DNA of 64,000 nucleotides from Cephalopachus bancanus. Its lineage: Eukaryota > Chordata > Mammalia > Primates > Tarsiidae. The notes below the pieces were generated by a model. It was given only the letters and a program-made list of their open reading frames with translations. It ran no database searches and was not told where the DNA came from. This document shows, piece after piece, positions 1-19,430 of the stretch (position 1 is its first letter; the number at the start of each line of letters is the position of its first letter). The translations under genes were made by a program, and so were the position numbers. The stretch covers positions 9,936,001 through 10,000,000 of the forward strand of contig JAPVLO010000153.1 in the NCBI GenBank assembly GCA_027257055.1, read 5' to 3'.

Positions 1-325
1 TATTCTTGAGTGAAATGCCCCCAAAAGTCATCAAGATATAGACATCAAATTTTAAAAACATAAATCTAATCATATGCCCTTGAACATTTAACAGAGTAAC
101 GCTGTATCATTATATTGTTTATCATGAGATGAGAGGACTGGAGGCAGGTGGTGATTAATAATAGTTCCTGAGCTTCTAAAGAAATTTTAAAATGAAATGA
201 CTAACTGCTTAAAAGAGTAAATTCTTCAAGAACGTCCCTTCTGTTTCATTGATGTCTTTTATCCCATCTATCTCTTTAAAGAATCTCATGTGCGGGGGGG
301 GAGAAAGAAAGAAAAAGAGCTTCCT
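1..325 (-). other. NPR3: NPR3 3' untranslated region (partial)
   Basis: This is the transcribed sequence after the TAA stop at 326-328, running off the left edge. On the mRNA strand it begins with a C-run and a CU-rich tract (complement of 293-322, a G8 run followed by GA-rich sequence). No AATAAA or ATTAAA signal is present on the minus strand here, so the cleavage site lies outside the window. The UTR assignment rests on position alone. Confidence 0.85.
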
Positions 326-1653
<1,328 letters not shown>

Positions 1654-1741
1654 CTGAAGAAGTAGAAGGCCATTAGCAAACCAGCTCCTAGTAAGGCCCC
1701 CACAACAATTCCTGTCACTGCTGATTCTTCTAGGCCACCTG
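1654..1741 (-). CDS. NPR3: NPR3 exon 7: transmembrane helix
   Basis: The 88-base exon supplies two bases to the split codon from exon 6. It then encodes [10 protein letters not shown], the hydrophobic stretch [18 protein letters not shown], and two bases of the following Arg. This is the single membrane-spanning helix of NPR-C, closed on the cytoplasmic side by R-K-K across the exon 7/8 join. The acceptor is a tandem NAGNAG (AAGCAG). Using the first AG starts the exon at 1741 and gives Ser-Gly-Gly; using the second starts it at 1738 and gives Cys-Gly, one residue shorter. The donor is CAG|GTGAGG. The first-AG form matches human isoform 1 as I recall it. Confidence 0.97.

Positions 1742-1746
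<5 letters not shown>
1736..1746 (-). promoter_or_regulatory. NPR3: Tandem NAGNAG splice acceptor of exon 7
   Basis: On the mRNA strand the sequence reads ttttTCAAGCAGgtggcc. Both AGs (1743-1742 and 1740-1739) keep the frame. The upstream choice makes the codon TCA (Ser) plus an extra Gly; the downstream choice makes TGT (Cys). The affected residue lies three positions after the Cys of 'PCKS' in exon 6, just outside the membrane. Confidence 0.85.
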
Positions 1747-5513
<3,767 letters not shown>

Positions 5514-6174
5514 TTAAAATACCTCTCTCTGCCAATAAAAACAAGAAAATGAATTGACAGAATTTTTTAAACAAACTCATGCCACAGAGAATCTCATCAG
5601 ACTCTGAGCATTTTTGTTGGCATTTGGAAAGACATTGTAATTTCATCTGCGTCTGCATTCCTAAATTCTTAACATTTCTTCATTTAAAAATGAAAAGAAA
5701 AAGAAATAAATGATCTTCTTTGGGGAATATGTTTGAAAAAAGATTAAGGCTGATCCTGAAAACAGAATGCCTATTCCAGAGTTTTGCATTAATATATTTT
5801 TAATTGCAGAATGAGAAGTGAAGGTGCGGTATATTCATAAATTTGTCATTGGTTCACGTTATCATTGACATTATGAAAGAAAAATCATTCCAGGCCAGGA
5901 GGGCAGAAGACCTGCTTAATGGATGGTTAGGGTCAATAGCTAAAGACAAGCTATTCTTTATCCCAGTTGAAGTCTTCACTCATTGTTTATCTAAATGTTC
6001 TCTGGATGATTACCAGATACTTAATATGCCCCACAGATTATCCTATTGGATTCCATCTTAGAGCTGCAGCTGAGGCAAAGATGAATCAGACACATTCTCT
6101 GCTCAAAAGAGGGGCGGCCTGCACTGGGGATTTAGCTTGTTCACACCAGAATCCAACTGCTTGCATTCAAATTC

Positions 6175-6345
6175 CAGTTTTTACATTTCCATAGCTTTGT
6201 GACCTTGGACAAGACACTTAGTCCTCTGAACCACATACTCCCCAACTGTCAAATGGGCACAATAGTACCTCCCTACCAAGAGGCTGTGGAGAAGAATAAA
6301 TGAGGTAAAACAAGTAAAGCACTTGCAACCCACATTTAAGAGAAG
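6175..6345 (+). mobile_element. MIR SINE
   Basis: 'agctttgtgaccttggacaa', 'cacttagtcctctgaacc', 'ctgtcaaatgggcacaatag' and 'taaatgaggtaaaac' appear in the canonical MIR order, so the plus-strand orientation is clear. Confidence 0.85.
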
Positions 6346-8789
6346 TTAACTGTTTTCATCTATTGTTATTATTACTATCACTATTAGTGTTACTATTTAT
6401 TTTATAATTACTTTTATTACAACTATGCTTGAAGTCCAATAGAGAACACCCAACCATGGCCACACCACTCAGAGGAGAAGCTCACGCTTCAAGCTGGAGA
6501 TTCAGGGATGACTTGGGAAAAGAGCAGGGATTTTACAGGAACACTGGAGGAAGTCTGTGATCTGGACAAGCAGCAATCAAGAAATGATTGTATTCTAGGC
6601 AGAAAGGCTGACCCAGTCATAATCACAAAGACACAGAGGCCCAAAAGGACCAGAGGAATTATGAGGCTTCTGGAGAAACCATCTGTTTGTCTGGAGGAGT
6701 GACATGGAAGGCTGGAATTGGGTGGCCAGAAACCGGAGGGGCTTGGGTGCCCACCCACTTTGGCCAGCAATGGTGGCTTAGAACAGCTAATCAATAAAGC
6801 AAATATGCCCCATTGGCTGATATTAAATATGTCTATATTATAATTTTCATTAACTAAACAAGAGTATTCATTCATCAGCCACATTCTAATTAGCTAAAGC
6901 TGTTTCTTTCCTTTTCAACAGAGTTCAGTATAATTCTTAATTATTGTTTCTATTGATTTGGTTCTCTCTGGAAGTACTAACTCCTCTAGTAAAATGAATG
7001 TCTGGGAAAAAGGATCCCAAGGGAAAGTTCCATCCTCTAGTGTGGTTTGGAGAAGGCAGGTATTTGGGTTTACTGTCCTTTGGGTTGTGGTTTGAAGGCC
7101 CAATGATTTTTCCAGACTTCGGTCTGCTTTGCCGGAAACAGAATTGAGCTACCATTCATTTTGATTTTTTTGTCTTCTTAATATAGACTGGTTACAAAGG
7201 GTACACCTATCTTAAATCTGTGTACCCTTGACCACCTATAAAACTTTCATATGAGAAATACTATTTTTAAAAATTTATATTTATCCAAACATATTAGCTA
7301 TACAAAATCATTTGTCATTCTGTTGAGAGGTGTTTGTGACGGTATGTTCTGCTAAGTGTTTTGCGGAGTATCTTATAGGGATGAGGTGGCCCTTGTAATT
7401 CAAGACCTCATTACACCTTTAAGCTATTACAATCCGGCCAAGAAATAGGGTGATAATCCTCAGAGTGGCCGATTAGCAAAGCGAAACTTCACCTGAGAGT
7501 ATCATATGTAAGGTGAGAGTGGCAGCAGAATTTTCCTGTACATAAGAAATGAGACTTTCCACCCTCATTTTTATTTGCCTGTAGTGGAACACAAGGTCTG
7601 AGCCACAGTCCTGTTTACCTCGTCATTCTGACCTCTCACACAGAGGAAACTCAGCTTCTTCCCAGGCCATTTATTGAAGTTTTAAGAGTTGATCACAGGT
7701 TTCATGGCAATAAAATCCAAATTTGTCAAATTACATCCAGAGTATTTTTCCCTTAACAACTTAATGGTCACTTACAGTGACCATGAAAATTAAAATTGTT
7801 TTTAATTTTAGGAAGGTTAGGATTTCTCTTCACATAGATACCTTAGAGTTCTTTTGGGGTCTACCCTCAAATGGATGGTTGTTTAGCAAATAAAATGGGC
7901 TCTCCAAACAATTCAAGCCCAAAACGTACCTTGGCTTCAATTATCTTTACATTTTGACAAATGGGATTCTAATTTCAGACTGCACTAAATGGTTGATTAT
8001 TTCAGGACTCATTTCATATTGCCCTTGTAGACCTGGCTCTAGAATGGAGACACCAAGATGGCCGATGGAGAAATTGAGCCCATGCCCTGTCTCTAAACAA
8101 AATACATTCCAGCCATCTTGGGCACCTGCCCTTCCCTTAACAACCTCCCTCATTGGTGCCCTCCAGTATCCCCCAACTCTGGCTCCTGTCCCTCTGTCAG
8201 AAGACCAAGAACACATGACCACACCATGTCGTGAGTAATAGCTAAGAATGGGATGTGGCCGACCGAGGCTGTGTCCACACACGCCAGTTTCCCAGTGTAT
8301 TGTGCAAAACTTCTGGGAAATTTGACTCTGTCCTAATATGCCCCCTCGATTATCCTGTTGGATTCCAGTTTTTCAGCTGAAGCAGTTAGAGGTAAAGCAA
8401 AATAATCCTGGAGGCCTACTCGCCCAAGTCCTACAATCTGTCTAAAGTTACAAGGGATGTCACTCTGGTTTTGAGTAAGACATGACATCCACTAAAAACA
8501 CCAGGGAGAAATGAATCCACCAGTTGCCACCACAGCCACTACCCCAACAACTCTAGCTGTTGGGGTATCCCTACTATCCCTACTGTCCTGCCCTTTGTCA
8601 TAACTGAAGACAGGGGTTGCCTTTAAGTCCCACTTTAAAAAAATATGTGCCCAAAATCTAGACTTGGCTGTGCATGTTCCCATCATTGAAAAATGTCACT
8701 AGTTGTATTACAAATAAATATAGGGATACCCCAATGCATTAAAGGGCTCAAAGGAGGAGTTAGCACAGTGCAAAACTGAAAAGGCCCTT

Positions 8790-8940
8790 GTCAGTCACCT
8801 GCTAGTCCTCCTACTGATAACCGCCTTATTGTACAGGCGAAGAAAGAAAAGCTCAGAGGATGAGGTTACTAGTCAGTGGCGAGGATGCAGTTTTCCTGAC
8901 CCGTGGTCCAGGAATCTTACTCTATGCTCATGATCTTCAA
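8790..8940. mobile_element. Possible MIR remnant
   Basis: 'gaagaaagaaaagctcagag' followed by a sequence like 'aggatgcagttttcctgac' resembles a diverged MIR tail. The match is weak. Confidence 0.35.
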
Positions 8941-9354
8941 ATGATGCTCATCAGCATAGAGTTTATTTTCCATATAGCAGCCATGAGGACTGCTTTTAAA
9001 GACAGAAAGCAGAGTTTTTAAAGTGCATTAGTAGTGCATTTTAAAATACTTCTCTGTTCTTAAGAAAACAACAACTAATATTCACTGTTTTAAAAGTAAA
9101 ATAAAAGTAGAGGGCTCGGCAGGACCTGCTAATCATCTCGAACCACCAGGCTTAACTGTGACAGCTAATGTGTTCTGAGTTCACAAAAGCCAACAACATA
9201 GCCTGAACAAATGAATGCATATCTGGGATTAATACTTCTTTTACAACTGGTCACAGAACTCTTCATAAACTGGTTGCTCTGTTGTGAATGAAGCTTGTAT
9301 TAAACTTAATTTTAAGAAGCACAGAGTTGTATAGTCAGGAGACAAGGCATTTCC

Positions 9355-9844
<490 letters not shown>

Positions 9845-10439
9845 CTAACAAGAATCATGCCATGGTTTTCCTGGCGTGGCTTAGTGGGGAAAACCCATCC
9901 CCAGTTAAGGAAAGCAAACAAGATATTACAGAAGCCAAGAAAATGGTATCTGTTGGCCAGATCGAGTAAACCAGGTACATCTAACTTTGCTGACAGTCCC
10001 CTCTACACAGGTGCCCTCCTCCTTCACATCTTCCTCTATCTCAAGCCTACAAGAGTCCAAGCTCCCTATTGAGGTTTTCTCCACCTGCAACCAACCCCAT
10101 GACCTCTCCATGCTCTGAATGTGAATGTGTCTAAAGAACAGCAGTGATCCGTTCATTCATATTCAACAATTATTGAATGCCTACTAGAGTGCTAGGGCTG
10201 AGGGTGCAAAGAAGAGTGGACACTGCAATTTCTGCCTGCCTGTCCAGTATTGTGTCCTCTCTTCCATTAGCAGTAATGTCTCAGGCTCTCTTTCCAGTTT
10301 GTGTTTTTAGTGTTTTGAGTGCATCTGACCACTACCTTTCCCCACCCATGCCAAGCTTCAAGGACAGGAATGGAAAACAGGTTTGGACTGTTGTTATATC
10401 CCAGTTGAGTCCTGACTCAGGCAAGATAGCCTTGCCCTC

Positions 10440-10640
10440 AAGGAACAAAATTTCATAAACATAAACCCTGGCCATGTGAACTTGGGGAAGTCACTTGGTC
10501 TCTTTGAGTTTTGTTTCTTTTATCTATGTATTGACCATAAGACTAGTAGTGGCTTCAAGAGGTGCTTAAGTAGCATAAGATGCTTGGTATTTCAATGCCT
10601 GGCACATATCAAGTTTTTCAACAAGTAGAAGTCAATTCTA
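10440..10640 (+). mobile_element. MIR-type SINE
   Basis: 'ccatgtgaacttggggaagt', 'cacttggtctctttgagttt' and 'caatgcctggcacatatcaa' follow MIR order on the plus strand. Confidence 0.65.
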
Positions 10641-10715
10641 TCATGACTATGTTGTGGGTTCTAAAGTGTTAGCGTCTATGCTGTACTTCAGATCTGTTCA
10701 TAATGCAGTAATGAC

Positions 10716-11014
10716 TTTTTTTTTTTTTTTTTTTTAGCTAGAGTCTCACTCTGTTGCCCAGGCTGGAGTACAGTGACACGTTCACGGTCACCGCAGCCTC
10801 AACCTGTTGGGCTTAGGCGATCCTTCTGCCTCAGCCTTCCAAGTAGCTGGAACTGTAGACACACGCCACCACACCCAGCTAATTTTTGTGATTTATTGTA
10901 AGACAAGGTCTCACCAAGTTGATCGGGCTGGTCTCAAATCCCCGGGCTCAGGCATTTCTCTCACCTCAGCCTCCTAAAGTGCTGGGATTACAGGCTGAGT
11001 CACCACACCCGGCC
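10716..11014 (-). mobile_element. Alu SINE (strepsirrhine type)
   Basis: A T-run is followed by 'gagtctcactctgttgccc', 'cctcagccttccaagtagct' and 'gctgggattacaggctgagt' ending in 'cccggcc'. This is a full dimeric Alu inserted on the minus strand, in the sense of NPR3 transcription. Confidence 0.9.
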
Positions 11015-11834
11015 AGAATATTTTTTTTTAAGTGGACAGTATTATAGGTTGGGGAAGGGCGGGCTTGACAGCACTGGCAAAAGTTGAACAGAGTTTTGAA
11101 AATGAAGAGTTGTTTTGCAGGGTGGGAGGTTGGGGAAACACTGCAGGTAGAGAGGTATGAGCAAAGGCATAGACTCAGCATTATCTGACAGCCTGATGTA
11201 TTTTAGGAACTGCAAATGTTTTGCGAGGCTGGGAGCAGGAGAGACGAGATCATGTCGAGAGATGGTGCTAGAGAGGTAAGGAGGGTCAGGTCACAGAGAA
11301 CCTGGAGGCCATCCTGAGGAACTTGGACTGTATTCAGCAGGCATTTCATCACTTTAGTTTAGTTTGCCTCTTAGCGTATAGCACCCTTTGGTATAGTCTA
11401 ATACTGCATCTAAACCCATTATAACATTCTCTGGACATGAAATGAGTAAATACAATCTTGAAACACTGAGAAGTTTACAAAGAAACTCTGTATAAAAAGT
11501 GCAAAAAAAATCCAAGCCTTCTTATTTCTGGAAAAAGTGTCAATGATGAAATACCAACAAAGCGGAAGTGAATTGGGTGTCCCACAGATGACCACTGTGA
11601 GGTTCTTGTGCAGGGCACTACCTGCCCTATCGCTAGAAGGAAATCCCGTCAGAAGAGACCCATGATTGATTTTCTGCATCACTGGTTCAAATGTACAAAC
11701 ATTCACAAAAGACACAGCTCAGCATCTGGTTCTACTTGGCCTCGTCCCACTCCCATCATGGGAGTCCTGTTTGTATCACAGAAGCAAATATTTCAGGTTT
11801 ACCAAAGCCTAGTGCTAAGAAGCAGTTTAGAATA

Positions 11835-12000
11835 ATGGTTAAAAAGCATTGACCCCCTTTCCAGCTCTGACACTTCCTATGTTTCTGGTTTCCTCATCTG
11901 GAACATGAGGAAAATAACAGTATCTATCTCATGGGAGTGCTGTTAGGTTTAAACAAATTAATGCATGCAAAAGACTTAGAACAGTGTCTGACAGTCAGTT
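11835..12000 (+). mobile_element. MIR SINE
   Basis: 'ccagctctgacacttcct', 'ttcctcatctggaacatgag' and 'acagtgtctgacagtcag' show the MIR core and 3' part. Confidence 0.75.
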
Positions 12001-12289
12001 ATCACTGTTGGCTTTTGTTGTTGTGATATCCACAGACAATTACAAACCTCGGGATCCTGCTAAGCTTCTAATTCCTAACAGCAGTATTCAGAAAATGAGT
12101 GACTTGGTTGCTGGTGTCACATATCTCATTGATTCATTTTACACTTGGTGGGAATGATGGCTCCTATTCACTCTTGCTTCCACAATGCCATGCCCTTAAA
12201 TCCACCCAAGCATGAGAAGTGCAACTCAAGCAGGTCACCTAACTAACCCTCTGGGAGAGTTGGAGGATGGGAAAGAATGCTGATTCAGA

Positions 12290-12495
12290 GGGGAGTTCTG
12301 AGTTTGCTGGTTGGACCCCACAGTCCAGTCCTAGCCCTGACCTGTTACTTAATCTCTTTAATCCTCAATTTCCTCCTCTGTTAAGTGGGGGCTTAGTACC
12401 AATTCACCTCACAGAGCGCATCGGGGATTAAATGAACTAGTGCATGTAAAACACCTAAAACAGTCCCAGGGACCATGAAAGCAACTGGCAGACGT
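12290..12495 (+). mobile_element. MIR SINE
   Basis: 'ctagccctgacctgttactt', 'cctcaatttcctcctctgtt', 'ggggattaaatgaactagtg' and 'catgtaaaacacctaaaac' are diagnostic of MIR. Confidence 0.8.
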
Positions 12496-14701
12496 AGTCT
12501 CTTACCCTTAACTGCCAAGCTTCAGTCTCAGAGTCAGTATTTTCTTAGGCAAGGAAGAATGATGTAGAAATAACATCTACTAGTCAAAGATAATTTTCTG
12601 CTCATTCGGCTACGCCAATTTGATTTTCTAAAGGAAAATGAAATTTTCACTTAGGCCATGAAGTCAACACAGCTTGAGGAAGCATGCATGCTGATGAGTT
12701 TTCACAAATGGACTTTGGCTATGTAATTTCATTCTCAGGCCACAAACAAACCAAAAAAAAAAAAACTTTTTAAAAGGCCTATCTTTTCTTTGATAATTGT
12801 ATAAAAGCCACCCTGCTACAGAGGGAAGTCACAGACTCACAGAGTTGTGGACTATGAAAGATGTCAGGTGTCTTGGAAAGTTCTGATCTAATCCCCCCTT
12901 ACTTTGATGACCCAAAGAGCATCGCCCTCCTTAGTCTTCCTGCATTCTGTACTTGAATGTTGTGTCCTATAAACTCCTTGCTCCTGGGGCACCTAGGACA
13001 GCCCCTGCTTAAATTGTGAGGCACCAGCTGTTAGGTATCAACCATTCTCCTCTTGTCCTCATCCTCCTGTTCCCTTCTCGAAATCCTAACCCAGGGCTAC
13101 CAAGTTGATGTTGATCACCCATAGCCCTGCATAAAATTGGACATGCACTCAGCACCATCCCTGTCTGGCTCTTAGCCTTTCTTCCTTCTTGATATACCCT
13201 CTGAGTTGTCCCCTCTAGCATCCAGGAAGGGAAGAAAGGCTATCTGGAGGAGAACAATAAACCCGAATCACTTCTGTCTTAGCAGGTTTGATAGTAGACA
13301 AGAATAGGCAGGCTCTGAACACACGCCCAGGTCCAAAAACTCATTCTATCTTGATTTGCAAATGGGTCGCAACATTTACCTTCTTTCCTCTCGAAATGAC
13401 TGAGTGTCTCCCTCTCTTGCCAAAATTAGCAGGAGAGTTGCTGACCCCACAGAGGCTCGCTGGCACCCAGCCTGCTGCAGGGAAGGTTTCATAACACCTA
13501 CCTCATTGGACCTCAAGCCAGAAGCAAAACCCTAGAGACTGCCTTTTCTCGAGGAGAACATTCTCACATCCACACATGTTTTTTTAATGGAGGAAAGCCC
13601 ATTAGCACATTAGACACTGAGAATTGAAGTGCAAATTAAGGGACAAAAATGAGAAAAAAATCCCAGAATAAATTGCCTCAAGAACATTTTCTGTTGGACC
13701 TTCAGAATGAAAAGAACAAGGTCATCCAGTATGTCCCCTGCCTCTGCACAAAACAACACTTGAACCTCAAATTCCTGACTGACACAAATCATGCTGTTGT
13801 TACCCATCACGGAAAAGGAGATCCTCCCACTGAGCAACCTGTTCTAGCAGCTAGCATCCTTTCTAGCCAGAAAGTTCTACCATCACTAGCCATAGCTTTA
13901 CTGAAATTCCTAACTATAGCTATTCTCTTGCCAGATGCTGAAACAGCTGAATTAAGAGAACAACCAGCTTACAATTTCCACCAAAATGCACCACTGCTCC
14001 ATATGAAAATGCAGAGGGGTTCTATGCACGGAAGTTGTGAAGTGGGCCCCTGCTGAAGGCCAAGCTCCAGGGTAATCATTATGGGTGCTGTGCTTCAAAT
14101 AAAGACGAGATGAAATGCATCCACCATCTTCCACTCATTCTGGGAAGTCTGCCAAAGCAAAGTAGCATGGCAAGAGGGCATCAGCTCTCCTATCACCTCA
14201 TTTCCATTTTCTTTATTCTGTCCTCTGCAACTAGCCAACAGCAGCGAGGTCAAAGGGAAGAACACCATTTCTGCTGCTGACCTTCCTCTCTGACATCACC
14301 TGCCAGCCTCATCTATTTATTAGTGTTTTTTATCTTGGGGGAAAATTAAATAGAAATCTTATTTTCTATTTATTTTCCATCTGAGCATAGAGTCACTGCT
14401 CATGGCATGGCTCCTCTCTGGGAAAGCCAGCCACATCGCTTTCATTCTCTCTGGGGAGGCGTATTCATATCTAGATGAATTCCTCAATGTTCGTGTTCCA
14501 AACAAGTGAGCAAAGAATGCTGCGGGCTTCAGCTGTTCTGTAAGGTGAGAGTGAGTTAGCTCTTGGTGACGCCTGGATATCTGAGAAAGCCTGTCAAGCT
14601 CACAGATGGAGACTGCTGAAAGAAAGCAACTGAGCTTCAATGCACAGTGAGGCTGCCCTGGGGCGGTCACATGAATTCAGGTGGTTCCATCATCCTTACT
14701 A

Positions 14702-15107
<406 letters not shown>

Positions 15108-17119
15108 TTATCAAAGAGACATACCTTTTAGTCTTCCATTTGGTTGAAGGGGAAGGGGGAATTTTTGATGAAAGGCAGGGAAGAGAAGAGATGGACTCAT
15201 GATCTGCCCTTCCCCCATCATAGCTAACAGTGCCCTCACCACCTTCTCTGAGTAGTAACAAGACCCTGAAGATGAGCCCTGAAGATGACCCTGAACCATT
15301 GGAGATGGAAGACAGCAGAAGGAAGGGGCCTGGGAATGCTAAAAGAGGCCAAAGAAAACTCAGCGCTTGATAGACACTTTACAAACATAGTGTAATATCT
15401 ATATTTTTAAAATGTGGTATCTATCTTCATTCAATTTCCTTTTAAATCATCAAGTTAAGGGTAAAATGTAGGGTAAAAGCAGCAATTGCTATAAACCAAG
15501 TAAGATCACAACCTCCTCAAACCAAACCAGGGGTGGTGGACGATCTCACACTTACTGACAGACATCCCAACGCCTGCTCTTCTGTACTGGGTCAGCCCTC
15601 GTGGAGTTCGCACTTGGTCACTTGCTGACCTGCTTTAGCCTTGAGGAAGGCTAAGCTGAAAATCTGCACCCTTCTCCTCTATGAACTCTGAAGAAATGCA
15701 GAGAGCAGGTGGCCTGCTGATAGTCAGATCACCTGTCAGGGAGAGGGCCGGGGTCTCCATCTACAGCTCTGTGCTTAGCTGAAGGACCGCTGTGCCCTTT
15801 CTTCCCAAACTGAAGATAGAACTGACTTGGAGTAAGGGTTTGCTCTAAGTTTCTCAAATAACTGTCTCTACCCTGGGCTCAGCTTTGTCCCTGTAGCAAT
15901 TCTCTGGACTGGCAAATTCACTTAGACCTTAGACCAATGTCACCTAGAACAGAATGGTTCATTAGACAAAAACAGCCTTGGGAAGATTGTTAACTGAAGT
16001 TATGACCCTTGTTCACCTCTCACGATGACAGGGACAGCAGTGGAGACTGGGCAAACCTCAGAAAAGAAAACCACCCAGGACCTGCTTGTGGGGAGCAATG
16101 AGGAGGTCTCCATGGGCTTCGATTTTGGAATTGGTGGGCATGGAGCACAAGTGAATGAGAATGACTTCTGAAAATTCTCCCCAAAGGCTCACACAGAGAA
16201 TTCAGTCATCTGATATTTTTGCCCTTCAAATGTGTTGCACACATGTCATATAGGGATGCTTCTTATCACCTATCACCCTCTAAGGCTGAGTTGAGAAATG
16301 CACATACATCACAATATAACTGTCCCTGGCTTTCAAGTGACCAAGAAAATGACGTCTGTCCTTGGCCTTGACGTTTCACCAGTGCAAACCAGATATGCCT
16401 CTGGAAAGCTGGTGACCCAATCACCACAGGACTGCTCAAGACACATGCTGGCCTTGTTTCCTGCCAAGCAAGACACGATGTTTAAGGTGGGCAAAGGCAT
16501 AAACCAAAACCCAGCAGGAGAAGGGCAAGAGCAGGCAGCAGGCACGTAGCACACCCTACATCCCTGCCAGGCAGGAATGTAGACCCAAGACAGGAAGAGG
16601 AAGCGGTTAAGGCCAAAGGGAGACAGAGACAGGGAAAAGGGGGGACAATTTACAATCTCATTATTTCTGAAAGGTCAAAATCAGAAGGAGCATGTAATTC
16701 TAATTTCTCAGACTTGATGGCACCTTCTTAAACCGATCCTGAGCACTTCAAACAGCTTCTTCTGAATTTCTTGAGTTACCTGGAGATATGATTACAAAGA
16801 AGAGATGAGCCAAACTCCCAGTTTCAGATCAGGGTGATTCTTTTTTAATTTCTGTTTTGTATCCAAAAATGAAACCTTCCTGTTTATATTTAAGCAATTT
16901 TAAGGTGTGGTCAAGACCACACCTAAGATCCAGAACCCCAACTCCAACAGTTTAATTTTGTCCAATTCTTAATTCAGTTTCCCCAAGCTGTCTTCCATAG
17001 AACAGCAGCATTTCTTGAAATGTTAATGGATGGTTCTTGAAATAGCAGTATTGTGGTTAAGCAGGTTTACAAAATGCTAGAGTAAACAAAGTCAAGTAGT
17101 ACTCTGCACTACCAGTGCA

Positions 17120-17290
17120 TCATTATAATCGCCAACTTTTATTGAACATCCACTACATGCCAGGAGCTGTAGAAACATTGTTTGAGTTCTGTTGTATTTA
17201 GTCCTTACAAAGCTTTCTTAGGAGGGTACTGTTATTATCCTATGACAGCAACTCTTACTAACATCTTAACAGACAGACGAGATCTTGGTC
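17120..17290 (+). mobile_element. MIR-type SINE remnant
   Basis: 'acttttattgaacatccact', 'acatgccaggagctgtag' and 'ggagggtactgttattatcc' match the 3' half of the MIR family. Confidence 0.6.
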
Positions 17291-18639
17291 AGTGGATGGG
17301 ATCAAAACCCAAGAAAATGTTGGTTGAGCAAGTTCTTAAGTAAGAGTCTAAACCTGACTTGCTCAATTATAACATGTATCCTATCAACACATTTGGTCAG
17401 TCAGCAAATATGGGAAACTGCTCTGTCCTCTAGTTTGTGTTTTTAATTGGCCAATACTTGTGTAGCTCTACAAGTTGAACTTATGGGCTGGAAAGACAAA
17501 AGAGAGAAGACTAAGATGCATAATATTCTTTGGTTGCTGTGACAGAGTTAACCTCAACCCATCCTCAGAGGGAAGGAGGGACAGAGCCTGTACCTGGAGA
17601 GGGAATAAGAAGGCAGAAAATGGAAGAAGAAAGGAGTAGACAGGACATGAGCAACAAGCTAACTGTGCCTCATCTCAGTCCAATCTTTAAACCAGCAGCT
17701 AATCCAGCGTGGCTCAGTCATATCAAGTGAAGTAGGATTTCTGATAAGTCAGGGACTCAGCTGAAGTTGATCTTGACCTTACAAAGGAGCCTCTAAATAA
17801 GCCAGATGCAAAGAATGTGCTCCTAAAACAAACCACATACAGTCCTGCCTTGGTGACAGAAATATGCTGACTGAGACGTGTAAGCATGATAATGAACAGA
17901 CCAGTTGCCTCCATAACTATTGCGGTGTATATTGTGCTGCCTACACAATGCTGACACCAGACTTGTGTTTTCTGAGATAGTCTCTCTTCTCTCACACTGA
18001 CAGAACATGAATTGGGCACCCTCAGCCCCTTCCAGACATGCTCCCTCCCCTTGGCTGCTGATTCCTCTGCATCTCATCTGGTCCCTCCTGCTGGGGACAT
18101 CTAGAGTGTTCAACAGCTCAAGAGTCAAATCTAAATGCTTCAGGATGATGAAGAACACTGCGCATTGTCAGCCACTCTCCAGGAACTCTGTGCCCCACTT
18201 CTTGCAAAACCACTTGGATTCTCTGAGCATGCTGTGAAGCACTTTACACATTAGCTCCCAGGATTGGACTGCCCTCCCCCCCACCATGGGCCTTGTGGCA
18301 TCTAAAGCAAACTCCTACTCAACCTTGTTGAATGTTCTCAGGTTACCCCTCCAATCCATCTTCCACCCCTCTCCAGCCAGCTGTGTGCCCTAGGAGGCTG
18401 ACATGAGTGGACAGCACCAACTGAGTTCCCTGTCTTCTGGCTTCTGGTTGGAGTCACAGGTGATAAAAGGGCAGAGGAGATCAAGGAAGGATGTCAGGGT
18501 TCTCCCCCCACCAGATGCCACAGGCGGCTATCCTCAACTGCCACAAGCCTTGCGGGTTCTGGTAATTTCCACTGCTCTTGAACCGTCTGGCCCAGGAGTG
18601 GTAACAGCTTCCTAATTTTGTGCTAACCCCACACATCAC

Positions 18640-18985
18640 TTTGTAAATCAGACCTTTATTATGTTCTCTTTCATTCCCTTTAAATGCATCTTCTATTTCC
18701 TCCCAAGACCCTCACGGATAGATACAGCAACCTTCTGTGAGCCACTCAAACTTGTTCTTACCAAAGTCATCTCTGAACCATCCAATCCCTCCTTTCTTCC
18801 ACTGAGTGCTTAGTGCAAATTTGTATTATTTCACTCACCAGTCTATTTTTCACTGTTGCACATCTGACTTCCCTGATACCGTACAAGCTCTTTGATGTAC
18901 AAACCATATCTTTGGTATCTTTGTTTCCCTAGGTCCTAGCCCTGTGTCAAATACAGAGACTGTACTCACTTGAACTGACTTCTCT
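18640..18985 (+). mobile_element. LINE-2 3' fragment
   Basis: 'ttccactgagtgcttagtgc', 'acttccctgataccgtacaa', 'gctctttgatgtacaaacc' and 'aggtcctagccctgtgtcaa' follow the order of the L2 3' end. The copy is diverged. Confidence 0.55.
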
Positions 18986-19115
18986 GTCATTTGTCACCTC
19001 CTGCCACTGCTGTCACTATACCTGCTTCTAGCATGCCATCGTCTTCTCTCTCATTTGTTTCTAGTAATATTTTATAAGCTGGGGGGAATCACAAGGTTTG
19101 TCATAGCTATATTTA

Positions 19116-19430
19116 TTTATTTTTCTTTTTATTTTTTTATTTTTATTTTTTTTTTTGAGTTGGAGTCTCACTCTATCACCCAGACTGGAGTGCAGTGGCC
19201 GCTCCCGGCCACCGCAGCCTCGACCTGCTGGTCTCCGGCGATCCTTCTGCCTCAGCCTTCCAAGTAGCTGGAACTACAGGCACGTGATACCACACCCAGC
19301 TAATTTTTTGATCTATTGTAGAGATGAGGTCTCACCTGCCCAGGTGGGTCTCGAACCCACGGGCTCAGGCAATACACTCACCTCAGCCTCCCAAAGGCGC
19401 GGGATTACAGGCTGAGCCACTGAGCCCGGC
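19116..19430 (-). mobile_element. Alu SINE with intact target duplication
   Basis: It carries the full lineage-type signature ('gagttggagtctcactctat', 'cgacctgctggtctccggcg', 'aggctgagccactgagcccg'). It is flanked by a perfect 14-base duplication, 'catagctatattta', at 19102-19115 and 19431-19444. Low divergence and the intact duplication mark a relatively recent insertion in the sense of NPR3. Confidence 0.93.

Noticed and set aside
7900..8300. Possible ERV or processed gene segment with open frames on both strands
   Set aside because: No recognisable protein motif, tail or target duplication, so it is left unassigned.
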